A stretch of 25,402 nt of DNA from a virus: positions 1 to 25,402 of the IMG/VR virus record IMGVR_UViG_3300031673_000437; one strand, given 5' to 3'. The notes beneath the pieces are model-generated. The model searched no databases. It was not told the origin of the DNA and saw only the letters and a list, made by a program, of their open reading frames with translations. Positions 8,781 through 16,477 of the stretch are shown in pieces. The position numbers were made by a program, and so were the translations under genes. The first letter of the stretch is position 1, and every line of letters starts with the position of its first letter.

Positions 8781-9722
8781 ATGTTAGCAGATGTAAAAGT
8801 GAAAGAAAAGATCGTCATTGTAAAAAGAGTTTACAAGGACACTCGCCTTCCGGAAGATATTTTGGAAGCAAGTAAAATGCGTTTTGGCCCAGCTGTAAAG
8901 AATGATGTTCTGGTAATGCCAATTTCCGCAGAAGATGCGACTGGTATTCGTATTTATGCAGAATTGTGTAATTCAACACCAGGGCAACATGGTTTCCGGG
9001 AAGCTATTAATGAATATCTTAATAGTGTAAGGGTAAACGTTCCGCATGAAGGGTTGTTTCTTAATATAGCAACTCATGATGATGGCATGCCTATCGAACC
9101 TAGAGATTATCTCTATCACCAGATTGCTTTGACAAACATCAAAACAAATACTGGTATTGTTCATAATACTGAATTTGAGGCAATGACACATCCATTAGGA
9201 CAGTTCTATCTTGAAGATGTCAATAAGAAAAAGCGGGAACAGGTACAATCCGTTGATGATAAAGCTGATGCACTTATAGCTATGAAAGTAATGGTAAATG
9301 AAAGTCCTGAAAAGGTTGACTGGATCCTCAGTTACTTTGGAAGGAATCCATTTCCAATGACTGCAGCTGATAAGAAAATTGCACTCAACGATATTATTGA
9401 AGGGAAGTCTACCGGTGATTTTACTACCAAAACAAAGGGATTTGGCGAGTTAAGGTACAAGGACAGGCCAGCAAAGTTTTTCGAAATAATCTGTGCTGAT
9501 AAAAATCTGGAATATCGTTCCATGATTGAATTACTTGAATTCCATAAAGTCGTTACCACTTCTGGAGGTAAATATTTCTTTGATGAAATTGAACTCGGAA
9601 TGGGTATTGATGATGTTGTAAAACGTCTAAGTGGAACAAGTGCAGATTCAAAGAAAATTTTACTGCAACTGAAAGCAAGGTATGATGAAGTAAAGCGCGA
9701 GCTTGCAGGTAAATCAGAATAA
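8781..9722 (+). CDS. Conserved-looking virion-module protein of unknown function
   Basis: This 313-residue protein is not recognised. It directly follows the capsid gene, where head-completion, cement or auxiliary capsid proteins are common. The N-terminal half is a mixed fold with ISAEDATGIRIYAEL and HEGLFLNIATHDDG. The C-terminal half is helical, with a possible winged-helix-sized stretch around RSMIELLEFHKVVTTSGGKYFF and a basic-acidic terminal helix (LKARYDEVKRELAGKSE). No membrane segment or signal peptide is present. Its last base is the first base of the next ATG (TAATG), so it is probably co-translated with the next virion gene. A head-completion or auxiliary capsid role is inference. 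Confidence 0.65.
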   Translation: MLADVKVKEKIVIVKRVYKDTRLPEDILEASKMRFGPAVKNDVLVMPISAEDATGIRIYAELCNSTPGQHGFREAINEYLNSVRVNVPHEGLFLNIATHDDGMPIEPRDYLYHQIALTNIKTNTGIVHNTEFEAMTHPLGQFYLEDVNKKKREQVQSVDDKADALIAMKVMVNESPEKVDWILSYFGRNPFPMTAADKKIALNDIIEGKSTGDFTTKTKGFGELRYKDRPAKFFEIICADKNLEYRSMIELLEFHKVVTTSGGKYFFDEIELGMGIDDVVKRLSGTSADSKKILLQLKARYDEVKRELAGKSE

Positions 9723-10864
9723 TGTTTATACTCGACCATCATAATTATGTCCGGCAAGGGTTACAGAATGTCAACTCTAACTTATATCGTGGCTTGAAGC
9801 CTGAGCAGATTGATATAGCACTTAACCGGTCTATGAATGTCGAATTTGATGATAGATATCTACTAAAGGGAATTGGAGGTTCGTTTGAAAGCACCACGAA
9901 GCGTTTAGGCGAACTTTCAGCCTTGGTAGTAGAAAATCATTTACTAGATATTATTGTTGCCTGTACACCTTCAGGAGATATAGAAAGAGCATACAGCGGT
10001 ATACCCGTAAAATTCAGGGCAAACCTTCCAAGGGATTTTGCCATATTTGATAATATTCAAGCGAGAGTATATTACAATGACTGTGGTGTTATTTCTTATT
10101 CTATTGGAGACATTACTAATTATTCATACAGTCCTATACACATGATCTCTAATCCCAAGTTTCTTGGGAACAATACTTTTACAGCTGTCCAATTGAAATT
10201 ACCATCACTTACTGCGATTGATATTACTGCAGGTGTCGGTTTTCCGGCATGGAGTGATTACGAATTTCCTCAGGATGCAGAAGAGTTTGTAAAACATTTT
10301 ATTACCAGGGCCAATGTTATCCTTGCCGCTGCTAGTGGCGATTACAATAAATACAGATTACATTGGGAATCATATAATGGTGTTTTCTATTCGGAACATT
10401 TTATAATTTCATCCACATTAAGTCTTGGATCAACAAGCGAGGCGGAAATTATATTGACCGGAATGGGAAGTTATCTTAAGAGTGGTTTTTCAATTCTTAA
10501 GTATAAGTATATCCATACTCCATCTAATGGAGATTATAAAATACCAGATTATGTTTTGAGAGAACACTATGGGCTTGAAAGGACATTGAAAAATGCTTTT
10601 CATCGCCCAAATAGCGACAAGGTAATTATTACCCAACATGAAAAGAGTTTTAATTTTTATACAGACGAAACCTATTTTGTTGCTGATGCTCTACTTAGTT
10701 ATATCAGAAGGCCAAAGCGTATGAGCCTATCCATGAACCAAGGTTGTGAGTTACTTCCAATGTTACACACAAAGGTTGGAGATGGAGCTATTACTTATTT
10801 GAAGGGAGCAGAGAACCACCCAGGTTATCAGCAAATGATGGTTGAAAGCACAAAAGGAGATTAG
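9722..10864 (+). CDS. Virion structural protein, connector-type (Bacteroidota phage family)
   Basis: This 380-residue protein has an N-terminal segment (QGLQNVNSNLYRGLKPEQID, then IALNRSMNVEFDDRYLLKGI, residues about 12-52). It also has a C-terminal segment (YIRRPKRMSLSMNQGCELLP, then LHTKVGDGAITYLKGAENHP, about 325-370). Together these recall proteins I associate with head-tail structural genes of Bacteroidota phages. The middle is beta-rich with many Tyr and Ser residues. There is no signal peptide or membrane helix. The TAATG overlap with the upstream gene and a two-base gap to the next place it in the post-capsid block. A connector or neck role is a guess from memory of the signature; an internal virion protein is possible. 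Confidence 0.6.
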   Translation: MFILDHHNYVRQGLQNVNSNLYRGLKPEQIDIALNRSMNVEFDDRYLLKGIGGSFESTTKRLGELSALVVENHLLDIIVACTPSGDIERAYSGIPVKFRANLPRDFAIFDNIQARVYYNDCGVISYSIGDITNYSYSPIHMISNPKFLGNNTFTAVQLKLPSLTAIDITAGVGFPAWSDYEFPQDAEEFVKHFITRANVILAAASGDYNKYRLHWESYNGVFYSEHFIISSTLSLGSTSEAEIILTGMGSYLKSGFSILKYKYIHTPSNGDYKIPDYVLREHYGLERTLKNAFHRPNSDKVIITQHEKSFNFYTDETYFVADALLSYIRRPKRMSLSMNQGCELLPMLHTKVGDGAITYLKGAENHPGYQQMMVESTKGD

Positions 10865-10866
10865 CA

Positions 10867-11193
10867 ATGAGTAGTTCATTAAAAATTAACGAAAGAATAG
10901 AATCCGTAATTCCTGGAATAGAGTACAAGGTTACTACTACATCTGGAAAAGAATTCTACATGTGTTTCCTTCATAAAACCACCAATGGTGAATTACATGA
11001 TGGAGTCACAAACGAAGACCTAGCTGCGATCTTGATTGATCGCCTCGAAAAGCAGAATAACAAAAAGAGCGATAGATTTAATAACAAAGCTATATTCCAC
11101 CTAAGAGAAGCACAACGACATCTGGAGGATAGAGGATTTTTCTTCAGAAACTATAAGCGCAAAAGAGATATTATAAAAAATAAAGAACAATGA
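10867..11193 (+). CDS. Acb2/Tad1-like small protein, possible cyclic-nucleotide sponge
   Basis: This 108-residue protein has HDGVTNEDLAAILIDRLEKQ (44-63) followed by NNKAIFHLREAQRHLEDR (72-89). This matches the pattern I know from small phage proteins now named Acb2/Tad1-domain: a 'GVTNEdLlaIvIDRL' helix, then a second 'ENAlAitkLEEAl.wL..R' helix forming a hairpin. Proven members sequester cyclic di-/trinucleotides or cADPR-type signals and block CBASS or Thoeris defence. Residues 1-43 form a short beta-rich lead (EYKVTTTSGKEFYMCF), also common in this family. The usual Cys-Arg-Glu-Asn is replaced by DRFNNKA, and the tail is basic (NYKRKRDIIKNK), so ligand binding is uncertain. It overlaps the next structural gene by ATGA, an unusual place for a counter-defence gene. 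Confidence 0.6.
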   Translation: MSSSLKINERIESVIPGIEYKVTTTSGKEFYMCFLHKTTNGELHDGVTNEDLAAILIDRLEKQNNKKSDRFNNKAIFHLREAQRHLEDRGFFFRNYKRKRDIIKNKEQ

Positions 11194-12602
11194 GTAGAGA
11201 ACGTAAAGTCATGGTTGCTAGCACATTTGCTATGGCAGCCACACCCGCAACCACAAAAGGTCAATTAACTGTTATGCTAAGGACACCAGCTGGAGCTCTC
11301 GAAGCCCTTGCTGCTGCAAAGACAATTGCCACTCACCCGAGTATAATTTTCGCCCTTGGCAAAGGAGTAGGTTTGGCACCTGATATGGTTGAGATTAAAG
11401 GTAAATTTTTAACACGAGCATTTAGTGCAAATTATGTCATGGGATCTGCAAAAAATGCCGTTGCAGGATATAATGGAGTTGATTTAAACCTATTGCCGGT
11501 AAATCTTTACAGTGATTACGAATATGCAATTCGTATTATGCCTGTAGATACAGAAAATGAGAATGCAAAGTGGGAACCAACTGGAAAGTATTTCACAAAG
11601 CTATCAGCTTATAATACTCCTTCGGCCGCTCATGGAAGGTATAATCTCATTAAAGATCTTGTTGCTAACATCAATGCAGCTACCGGTATTCCTGTAAATG
11701 CTTATATCCGCCAAAGTGAAACAATGGAGCAACTGCTTGCAGATTGTGATGTTGTCACTGGATCTACTACTGTAACATGTGCCGACACATCTACACTTGT
11801 AGCTGGTGATTTTGTTACACTTGGATATAGCACGTACAAGGTTGTATCTGTTGTTCCTGACACAACTTTTGAAATTGATCGTCCATGGGAAGGTGCTGCT
11901 GAAACTATTCAGTATACACAAGCCCTTGGTGGAACTGCTGCTGTTACCAATGGAAGTACTGCCGTAGCTTCTACTACACATGGAGCTATTGCTGGTGACT
12001 ATGTAAGTCTTGGCAATGTTGTTTATAAGGTTGTTTCTGCAACTACAAATGCCTTTGTTATTGACAGGCCATATGAAGGAGCAACTAACGCCTCACTTAC
12101 TGCACTTGCAGTACCAGCTGTAGGCGCTGCTTGTCTTGGTTCAGCTTGTTTTGTATTATCAGCCACAGTGGATGATGAGACAGGCATTGGAATCCATTTC
12201 GAAGCATCTGAAATCGATGAAGACTTCACTGTTTCCTTCGAAGGTGGTTTTGATGGTGGTGAACAAGCAACTGTTGCATATAGTGCCCTGACATATTCTG
12301 TTGGTTCCGGTACTGAGGCTGTTGCAGAAGATCTGTTATCTGGTCCTTCATTTGGATTACTGAGTAAGGTTGGTGTTAAACCTGATGTAAGGTCAACATC
12401 TGCACTTGAGACATCTGATTATAACAAGTGGGGATTTGTTTACGATGATCCTGAGCCAAGTAATATGAGTATGACTCATAACAATTTGAAGGATTTAGAA
12501 ATCTATATGTTGGATGGCGCAACGGTTACCAATTTCTATACATATCTGAATAACTGGGTAGCATCCACACAGGCCGCTAATCAGTTAGCCAATGTTTCAT
12601 AA
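11190..12602 (+). CDS. Virion structural protein with two tandem beta domains
   Basis: This 470-residue protein is not assigned to a named family. The N-terminal part (about 1-185) contains DYEYAIRIMPVDTEN and a helix LIKDLVANINAATGIPVNAY, a pattern seen in abundant tail or capsid-surface proteins. Residues about 189-240 and 252-303 are two copies of a small beta unit, each with AGD(F/Y)V(T/S)LG, YKVVS and IDRP(W/Y)EGA. Residues 320-375 form another beta segment (FTVSFEGGFDGGE). The C-terminal part ends in a helix with FYTYLNNWVASTQAA. The low-charge, Ala/Thr/Val/Gly-rich composition suits an assembled virion protein. A strong terminator lies 13 bases downstream, so it ends a transcription block. 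Tail, head fibre or decoration are all possible. Confidence 0.75.
   Translation: MSRERKVMVASTFAMAATPATTKGQLTVMLRTPAGALEALAAAKTIATHPSIIFALGKGVGLAPDMVEIKGKFLTRAFSANYVMGSAKNAVAGYNGVDLNLLPVNLYSDYEYAIRIMPVDTENENAKWEPTGKYFTKLSAYNTPSAAHGRYNLIKDLVANINAATGIPVNAYIRQSETMEQLLADCDVVTGSTTVTCADTSTLVAGDFVTLGYSTYKVVSVVPDTTFEIDRPWEGAAETIQYTQALGGTAAVTNGSTAVASTTHGAIAGDYVSLGNVVYKVVSATTNAFVIDRPYEGATNASLTALAVPAVGAACLGSACFVLSATVDDETGIGIHFEASEIDEDFTVSFEGGFDGGEQATVAYSALTYSVGSGTEAVAEDLLSGPSFGLLSKVGVKPDVRSTSALETSDYNKWGFVYDDPEPSNMSMTHNNLKDLEIYMLDGATVTNFYTYLNNWVASTQAANQLANVS
11754..12098 (+). repeat. Tandem intragenic domain repeat (two copies, about 52 codons each)
   Basis: Copy 1 (11754-11909) and copy 2 (11943-12098) encode the same small beta unit. 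Conserved elements are a VTxGST start, AGDxVxLG, YKVVS, and IDRPxEGA. The DNA has diverged well beyond exact repeat status, so the duplication is old. A related unit (VGDLITLDHTTY, SDTEFTVSEAMW) occurs in the fibre gene at 19104. Confidence 0.75.
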
Positions 12603-12615
12603 TTGTGTATAATTT

Positions 12616-12643
12616 AGAAGGTGGCGAAAGTCACCTTCTTTTT
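12616..12643 (+). terminator. Strong intrinsic terminator with GAAA tetraloop
   Basis: AGAAGGTGGC (12616-12625) pairs with GTCACCTTCT (12630-12639) across a GAAA loop, giving ten pairs with one G-T wobble. T residues follow at 12639-12643 and again after AC. GNRA-capped stems of this kind are efficient Rho-independent terminators. It separates the capsid-side block from the tail block, although no clear promoter is visible before the next gene, so partial read-through is likely. Confidence 0.9.
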
Positions 12644-12663
12644 ACTTTTAAAATCTTATCGCC

Positions 12664-13203
12664 ATGACAACAGCAGCGTTTACAACGTCAATCAATTCTT
12701 CTGCAAAAACAATAACATTGGCAGTAACAGATTGGGGAACTACCGATGGATATATCTTTTTTGCACCTCTTGATAGTGATACTTATAGTCATATTGGGCA
12801 GTATACTATAGGCGCTCCACCTGAATCAGTAGAAATTTATTATGATGGTGGCTTTAAACTTACCGGAGGGGAAGTAGACGTTATTCCTGATGGTGTTTAT
12901 AAATTCAAAATAAGTGACAATGCAGATGCACCAAATGCTGAGGACACTATTGTTTACTTATATACAGATGCTCAGGCAAGATGTTGTATATCATCAAAGA
13001 TTGCCGAAATTGTAGACTACGCATGCAAACAGTGCGAGTTTATCAAAAAACTTGATAGCCTTATCACAATGAAATTATTACTTGAAGGTGCAGGATATAG
13101 TGGTAGTTCATCATGTGGTGACTGGACTGAAGCCCAGGCTAAATTAAATTTTGTTACAGATTTTTGTGGAAACACTGGAGATTGTTATAAATCCGGATGC
13201 TAA
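12664..13203 (+). CDS. Cysteine-rich small virion-module protein
   Basis: This 179-residue protein has two parts. Residues 1-105 are beta-rich with acidic turns (VTDWGTTDGYIFFAPLD, EDTIVYLYTD), like a small Ig-like or fibre-base sandwich. Residues 106-179 are helical and carry eight cysteines (RCC, ACKQC, SSSC, DFC, GDC and a terminal GC). Two-part proteins with such Cys patterns occur before tail-fibre genes in Bacteroidota phages. The cysteines may bind metal or form disulfides in the virion. The gene ends in TAATG, coupling it to the next gene, which is also cysteine-rich. It is the first gene after a strong terminator. The function is unknown. Confidence 0.7.
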   Translation: MTTAAFTTSINSSAKTITLAVTDWGTTDGYIFFAPLDSDTYSHIGQYTIGAPPESVEIYYDGGFKLTGGEVDVIPDGVYKFKISDNADAPNAEDTIVYLYTDAQARCCISSKIAEIVDYACKQCEFIKKLDSLITMKLLLEGAGYSGSSSCGDWTEAQAKLNFVTDFCGNTGDCYKSGC

Positions 13204-13535
13204 TGGGATACACAGTAACACAAATATTGAATGCTATAGCAGTAGCCAAGTGCTGCATAGCAGACTATACCTGCAAATTACTTGGTAAGGCCACTAATGG
13301 TCAAGAATACGCATATACAAAATTGATAAATATCGAATTATCACTTATTGTATTTGCACTAGAAACAAATAGCAATTTAAGTACAGGTGAATGCCTGACT
13401 GAACTTCAGATTGAAAAGCTGATACACAGAATAAACAAGTTATGTCAATGTAATTGTGTTGCGACAACTACAACCGAGACTGAACTTGGAGTACATACAA
13501 GCGTAGATCACACTGAACTAGATCATACAGAATAA
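13203..13535 (+). CDS. Cysteine-rich small partner protein
   Basis: I choose the ATG at 13203 (MGYTVTQIL, 110 residues) because it overlaps the preceding stop as TAATG; an ATG six bases upstream is in frame. The protein is helical, with seven cysteines: CC and C near residues 17-24, one at ECLTE (about 63), and a CQCNC cluster (about 81-85). The pattern 'ECLTELQIEKLIHRINKLCQ' resembles a short family found next to the preceding gene type in Bacteroidota phages. The tail is Thr/His/Glu-rich (TTTETELGVHTSVDHTELD). A joint role with the upstream Cys-rich protein in tail assembly is inferred from adjacency and shared composition. Confidence 0.65.
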   Translation: MGYTVTQILNAIAVAKCCIADYTCKLLGKATNGQEYAYTKLINIELSLIVFALETNSNLSTGECLTELQIEKLIHRINKLCQCNCVATTTTETELGVHTSVDHTELDHTE

Positions 13536-14905
13536 TGACTGATTATACTTTTTATGTAAGGACAAACTACACTCCGGATTCTGGAGATAGTAGTTTAATA
13601 CTGGCAAGTTACACTGCAGCTGCCGCACGTTTAACAAAAGAGCAACATGACAGTACCCATATGTGGCTGTACAATAAAATTGTATACCAGGGTATTGAGA
13701 ATCATAGCAATTTTGATTTACAGGGTGGTGCTCTTACTGATGAAAACATATTAATTTATGATGCCACAGATAGCATGTTTAAGAATTTCTCTGTAACTGG
13801 TGATGGTAGTCTTTCAAAAGCTGGCGCTTTAGCAATTTCTAAGATAGGTGGTAAGGCTGTTTCTTTTGCAAACTCATTTACTGTTTCTGGGAATTATGCT
13901 GTAACGCTTAATGTAGGAGCTGCAACAAATGTCAACATACCGGCTTCAGGTACACTTCTAAGCGATGCACTTACCACAGGGTATATACTTATGGGTGTTG
14001 GCGGTGCTGCAACGGCAGTAGCTATTACTGGCCCTGATATTACCATTGATGAAACAGGGGCGTCAATTAATACCGGATCCGTAGATGATGACCATTTGGC
14101 TGGATCAATTGCCTGGTCAAAATTAGCAACTGGAACTGCCAGTAAGGTTGCCGTAACCTCTGGTGGTGGAGTGTTAACAGTAGCAGCCACAACTACAACT
14201 GAACTTGCTTATCTAGCTGGAGTTACTGCAGGCACCCTAACAGCATCAAAAGCATTAGTTGTTTCTGCAGGTGGGGCCCTAAATACTTTAACACTTGGAT
14301 CAATTAATATTGCAACGACTATAATTTCATCTACCGGTGCTATTGAATTAACACCAAATGCTGGAAGTGAGGTAAAAATAAATACCGGACTTGCCATAAC
14401 AGCCTTTGACCTTGATGGATTTAATCTGATACTTGATTCCGATGCTGATACATATATCAAAAGTAGCGTAGATGATGTTGTTGAATTTTTTGTAGGTGGT
14501 ACGTCTCAGGTTTTGCTTGCTGATACTACATTTAAGCCATATGATAATAATGTTATAACTCTTGGTATATCTGGGAAAGAATTTAAAGAAATATGGGTAG
14601 GAGATCTTAAATCTGCCACCGCAATGGAGATTACAAATGCTGGTATGATAATAACCTCATCCGGAGATATCTCTTTTAATCTTGGTGGATCCGGAAATGG
14701 ACTTTCGGTTTGTGGACTTGGAGACTATTTGTCTTTCTTTGGTGCAACGCCAGCCGCACAGCCTTCTGCTTATACAGTAACGAATTATGTAGAAACAAGA
14801 TCATTGTCTTGTGATGAACCTCAGGCTGCTGCAGTAGCAAAGACATTGGCAACATTAATCAGTGATTTGGTATCTAATGGTTACTTAACTGCAACAATTA
14901 CATAA
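13535..14905 (+). CDS. Tail-fibre-like protein
   Basis: This 456-residue protein has fibre composition: rich in Gly, Ala, Thr, Ser and Val, with few charges. It contains short repeats such as TELAYLAGVTAGTLTASKALVV (residues about 225-246; the end of a classical fibre shaft) and NNVITLGISGKEFKEIWVG (about 337-355), close to the 'LGS..kRWk.ly' motif before many fibre tips. The C-terminal 80 residues (LSFFGATPAAQPSAYTVTNY, then a helix AAAVAKTLATLISDLVSNG) recall the trimeric end of Bacteroidota-phage fibre proteins. Residues 1-60 probably anchor it to the virion. Start and upstream stop overlap as TAATG. Receptor binding is inferred, not shown. Confidence 0.8.
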   Translation: MTDYTFYVRTNYTPDSGDSSLILASYTAAAARLTKEQHDSTHMWLYNKIVYQGIENHSNFDLQGGALTDENILIYDATDSMFKNFSVTGDGSLSKAGALAISKIGGKAVSFANSFTVSGNYAVTLNVGAATNVNIPASGTLLSDALTTGYILMGVGGAATAVAITGPDITIDETGASINTGSVDDDHLAGSIAWSKLATGTASKVAVTSGGGVLTVAATTTTELAYLAGVTAGTLTASKALVVSAGGALNTLTLGSINIATTIISSTGAIELTPNAGSEVKINTGLAITAFDLDGFNLILDSDADTYIKSSVDDVVEFFVGGTSQVLLADTTFKPYDNNVITLGISGKEFKEIWVGDLKSATAMEITNAGMIITSSGDISFNLGGSGNGLSVCGLGDYLSFFGATPAAQPSAYTVTNYVETRSLSCDEPQAAAVAKTLATLISDLVSNGYLTATIT

Positions 14906-14907
14906 TT

Positions 14908-15591
14908 ATGAAATATGGTATAACGCTAAATAAAATTGTTGATGATATCCTAAATGACAAGGGTGGTGGAATATCAGATGATAACTATGCCAGGGAGCAA
15001 ATAATTTTCAAAGTTTTGCGATGGAGAGATTTGTTTATCAGAAGGGATATCGATAGAAATGGCGTTAATAATATCTATCAACAAACAATACCATGCCTTC
15101 CATTAGAATACACAAATCAAACGCTTTGTTGTGGTGGTGAATCACAATGCAAGATATTGCGATCCATTAGCCCAATACCTCAGTTTGTAAGATTAAAAAA
15201 AGGATTCGGATATATCGTTACATCTACAACTGACGACAGTGTTTTCCCTGCAATGAGGCATACTGAAGCGCGTAGGTTAAAGTATTCCAGATTTACAGCT
15301 AATTTTAAAAGAGCATATATTAAACCTGACAATCACTTATATATCCTAGAAGAAGATCTTACCAGGTTTGTAAATTTTACAGGAATATTTTTTGATCCAA
15401 GAGAGGCAGCAAGATTTATAAATTGCTCTGGTGGGCCATGTTATACCGATGATGATCCATTTCCATTAAGTGGTGATCTTATTGATGCCATTTATGCTGA
15501 AATAATGAAAGAATTAAATCCAGTGAATCAATATGATGCGATTAAGGAGAAAACGGAAAAGCTTGAAACTGATGAAGTCGAAAGCAATTAG
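14908..15591 (+). CDS. Head-tail ring/adaptor-type structural protein
   Basis: This 227-residue protein shows IPCLPLEYTNQTLCC followed by CKILRSISPIPQFVRL (residues about 64-98), then DNHLYILEEDLTRFVNFTG and IFFDPREAARFI (about 136-170), and PFPLSGDLIDAIYAEIMKEL near the end. This order recalls ring or adaptor proteins in crAss-like and other Bacteroidota podoviruses, which sit between portal and tail. The cysteines at CCGGESQC might be structural. It overlaps the next gene by 20 bases. Assignment rests on remembered signatures. Confidence 0.65.
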   Translation: MKYGITLNKIVDDILNDKGGGISDDNYAREQIIFKVLRWRDLFIRRDIDRNGVNNIYQQTIPCLPLEYTNQTLCCGGESQCKILRSISPIPQFVRLKKGFGYIVTSTTDDSVFPAMRHTEARRLKYSRFTANFKRAYIKPDNHLYILEEDLTRFVNFTGIFFDPREAARFINCSGGPCYTDDDPFPLSGDLIDAIYAEIMKELNPVNQYDAIKEKTEKLETDEVESN

Positions 15592-16132
15592 TACGAAAGA
15601 ACTTTATCTTAAATACAAGGAAGAGCATCCAGAGAGTAATATCCAATATGTTCAGTTCCGGAAGTTGATAAATTTCTCACTTGATGGCTTCTTGTCTCAG
15701 ATTATTGAAGGTCGGGTTTTAAACATGGGCCACAGAATAGGATTATTATTTGTAAGAAAGAACAGACGCAGATTTGAAGTCTATACTGTTGACAAGATTT
15801 CTAGTTCAAAAAACAAAGAAGGGATTTATGGATGTGAGGAATGTGAATTTCGCTTTAATGAAGATAAGAAAATTCCCTCATGTAAAATATCTGGTAGAAA
15901 TATATTTTCTACAGTTTGTGTTAAAAGCCCTACACTTGCAAAAGGGAAAAATAGCAACAATGGAATTCCCTGGGTAGTTCCATATACAAGTGATCATTAT
16001 TATGCATTTGTATGGCAACAATCAAATAGTAAGCTAGCGAATAAATATTTTTATAGATTCAAAACAGATCCAGCAGTAAGTAAAGCAATATCAGAAAAAG
16101 AGCTTAAGGAAGTCAAATACAATAATAAATAA
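15572..16132 (+). CDS. Conserved phage protein of unknown function
   Basis: I place the start at 15572 (MKSKAISTKELYLKY, 186 residues). An in-frame ATG at 15533 would add 13 basic residues lying wholly inside the upstream gene. The N-terminal part has EEHPESNIQYVQFRKLINF and DGFLSQIIEGRVLNMGHRIG, then LLFVRKNRRRF. This 'YkeFk.ii..fn..i...ileG..f.lg.rlG.i.i.r..r' pattern is frequent in small proteins of Bacteroidota phages near virion genes. The C-terminal part has SDHYYAFVWQQSNSK and ends in a basic helix. It contains CEECEF (two close cysteines) near residue 77. No role can be assigned. Confidence 0.65.
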   Translation: MKSKAISTKELYLKYKEEHPESNIQYVQFRKLINFSLDGFLSQIIEGRVLNMGHRIGLLFVRKNRRRFEVYTVDKISSSKNKEGIYGCEECEFRFNEDKKIPSCKISGRNIFSTVCVKSPTLAKGKNSNNGIPWVVPYTSDHYYAFVWQQSNSKLANKYFYRFKTDPAVSKAISEKELKEVKYNNK

Positions 16133-16136
16133 CCCA

Positions 16137-16472
16137 ATGAGTATTGAAAGAAAGATTGATGATTTACGCAGAATTATAGAAGGAAATCTTCGCCCAAGAA
16201 ATTCTGTAGCTGGTCAGGTGGCATTAACTGTCATAAGTACAGCATATCAGATTAGCACTCTGGAAAAGCAAGGAAGAATTACAGTAAAAAATCCTACATC
16301 TAATACCGGTAATGTTTATATCGGTACTATAGGAGTATCAGCCTCAACAGGACACTTATTGGAGCCAGGAGAGCAAGTCGTAATTGATACCATTAATTTA
16401 TCAAAATGGTGGGCATTGTCGGCAGCTGGTTCAGAAAGCATAACTTATCTAGGTGAATATCTATCAAAATAA
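16137..16472 (+). CDS. Small beta-rich virion-type protein
   Basis: This 111-residue protein has a short N-terminal helix (KIDDLRRIIEGNLRP) followed by a single beta domain: GRITVKNPTSNTGNVYIGTI, GHLLEPGEQVVID, and NLSKWWALSAAGSESITYLG. This 'kN....vyiG...v....G..L.pge.. ....ls.wwa.s..' pattern is common in small phage domains found as separate proteins or at fibre ends. It may decorate the virion or bind a receptor. It is free of cysteine and membrane segments, and sits just before the lysis cassette. Confidence 0.6.
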   Translation: MSIERKIDDLRRIIEGNLRPRNSVAGQVALTVISTAYQISTLEKQGRITVKNPTSNTGNVYIGTIGVSASTGHLLEPGEQVVIDTINLSKWWALSAAGSESITYLGEYLSK

Positions 16473-16477
16473 AGATT

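Noticed and set aside
15533-15571. Upstream ATG for the gene at 15572
   Set aside because: It adds a short Arg/Lys run (MMRLRRKRKSLKL) lying inside the previous gene and reading as a shadow of its Lys/Glu-rich tail; 15572 gives a normal N-terminus, although 15533 cannot be excluded.
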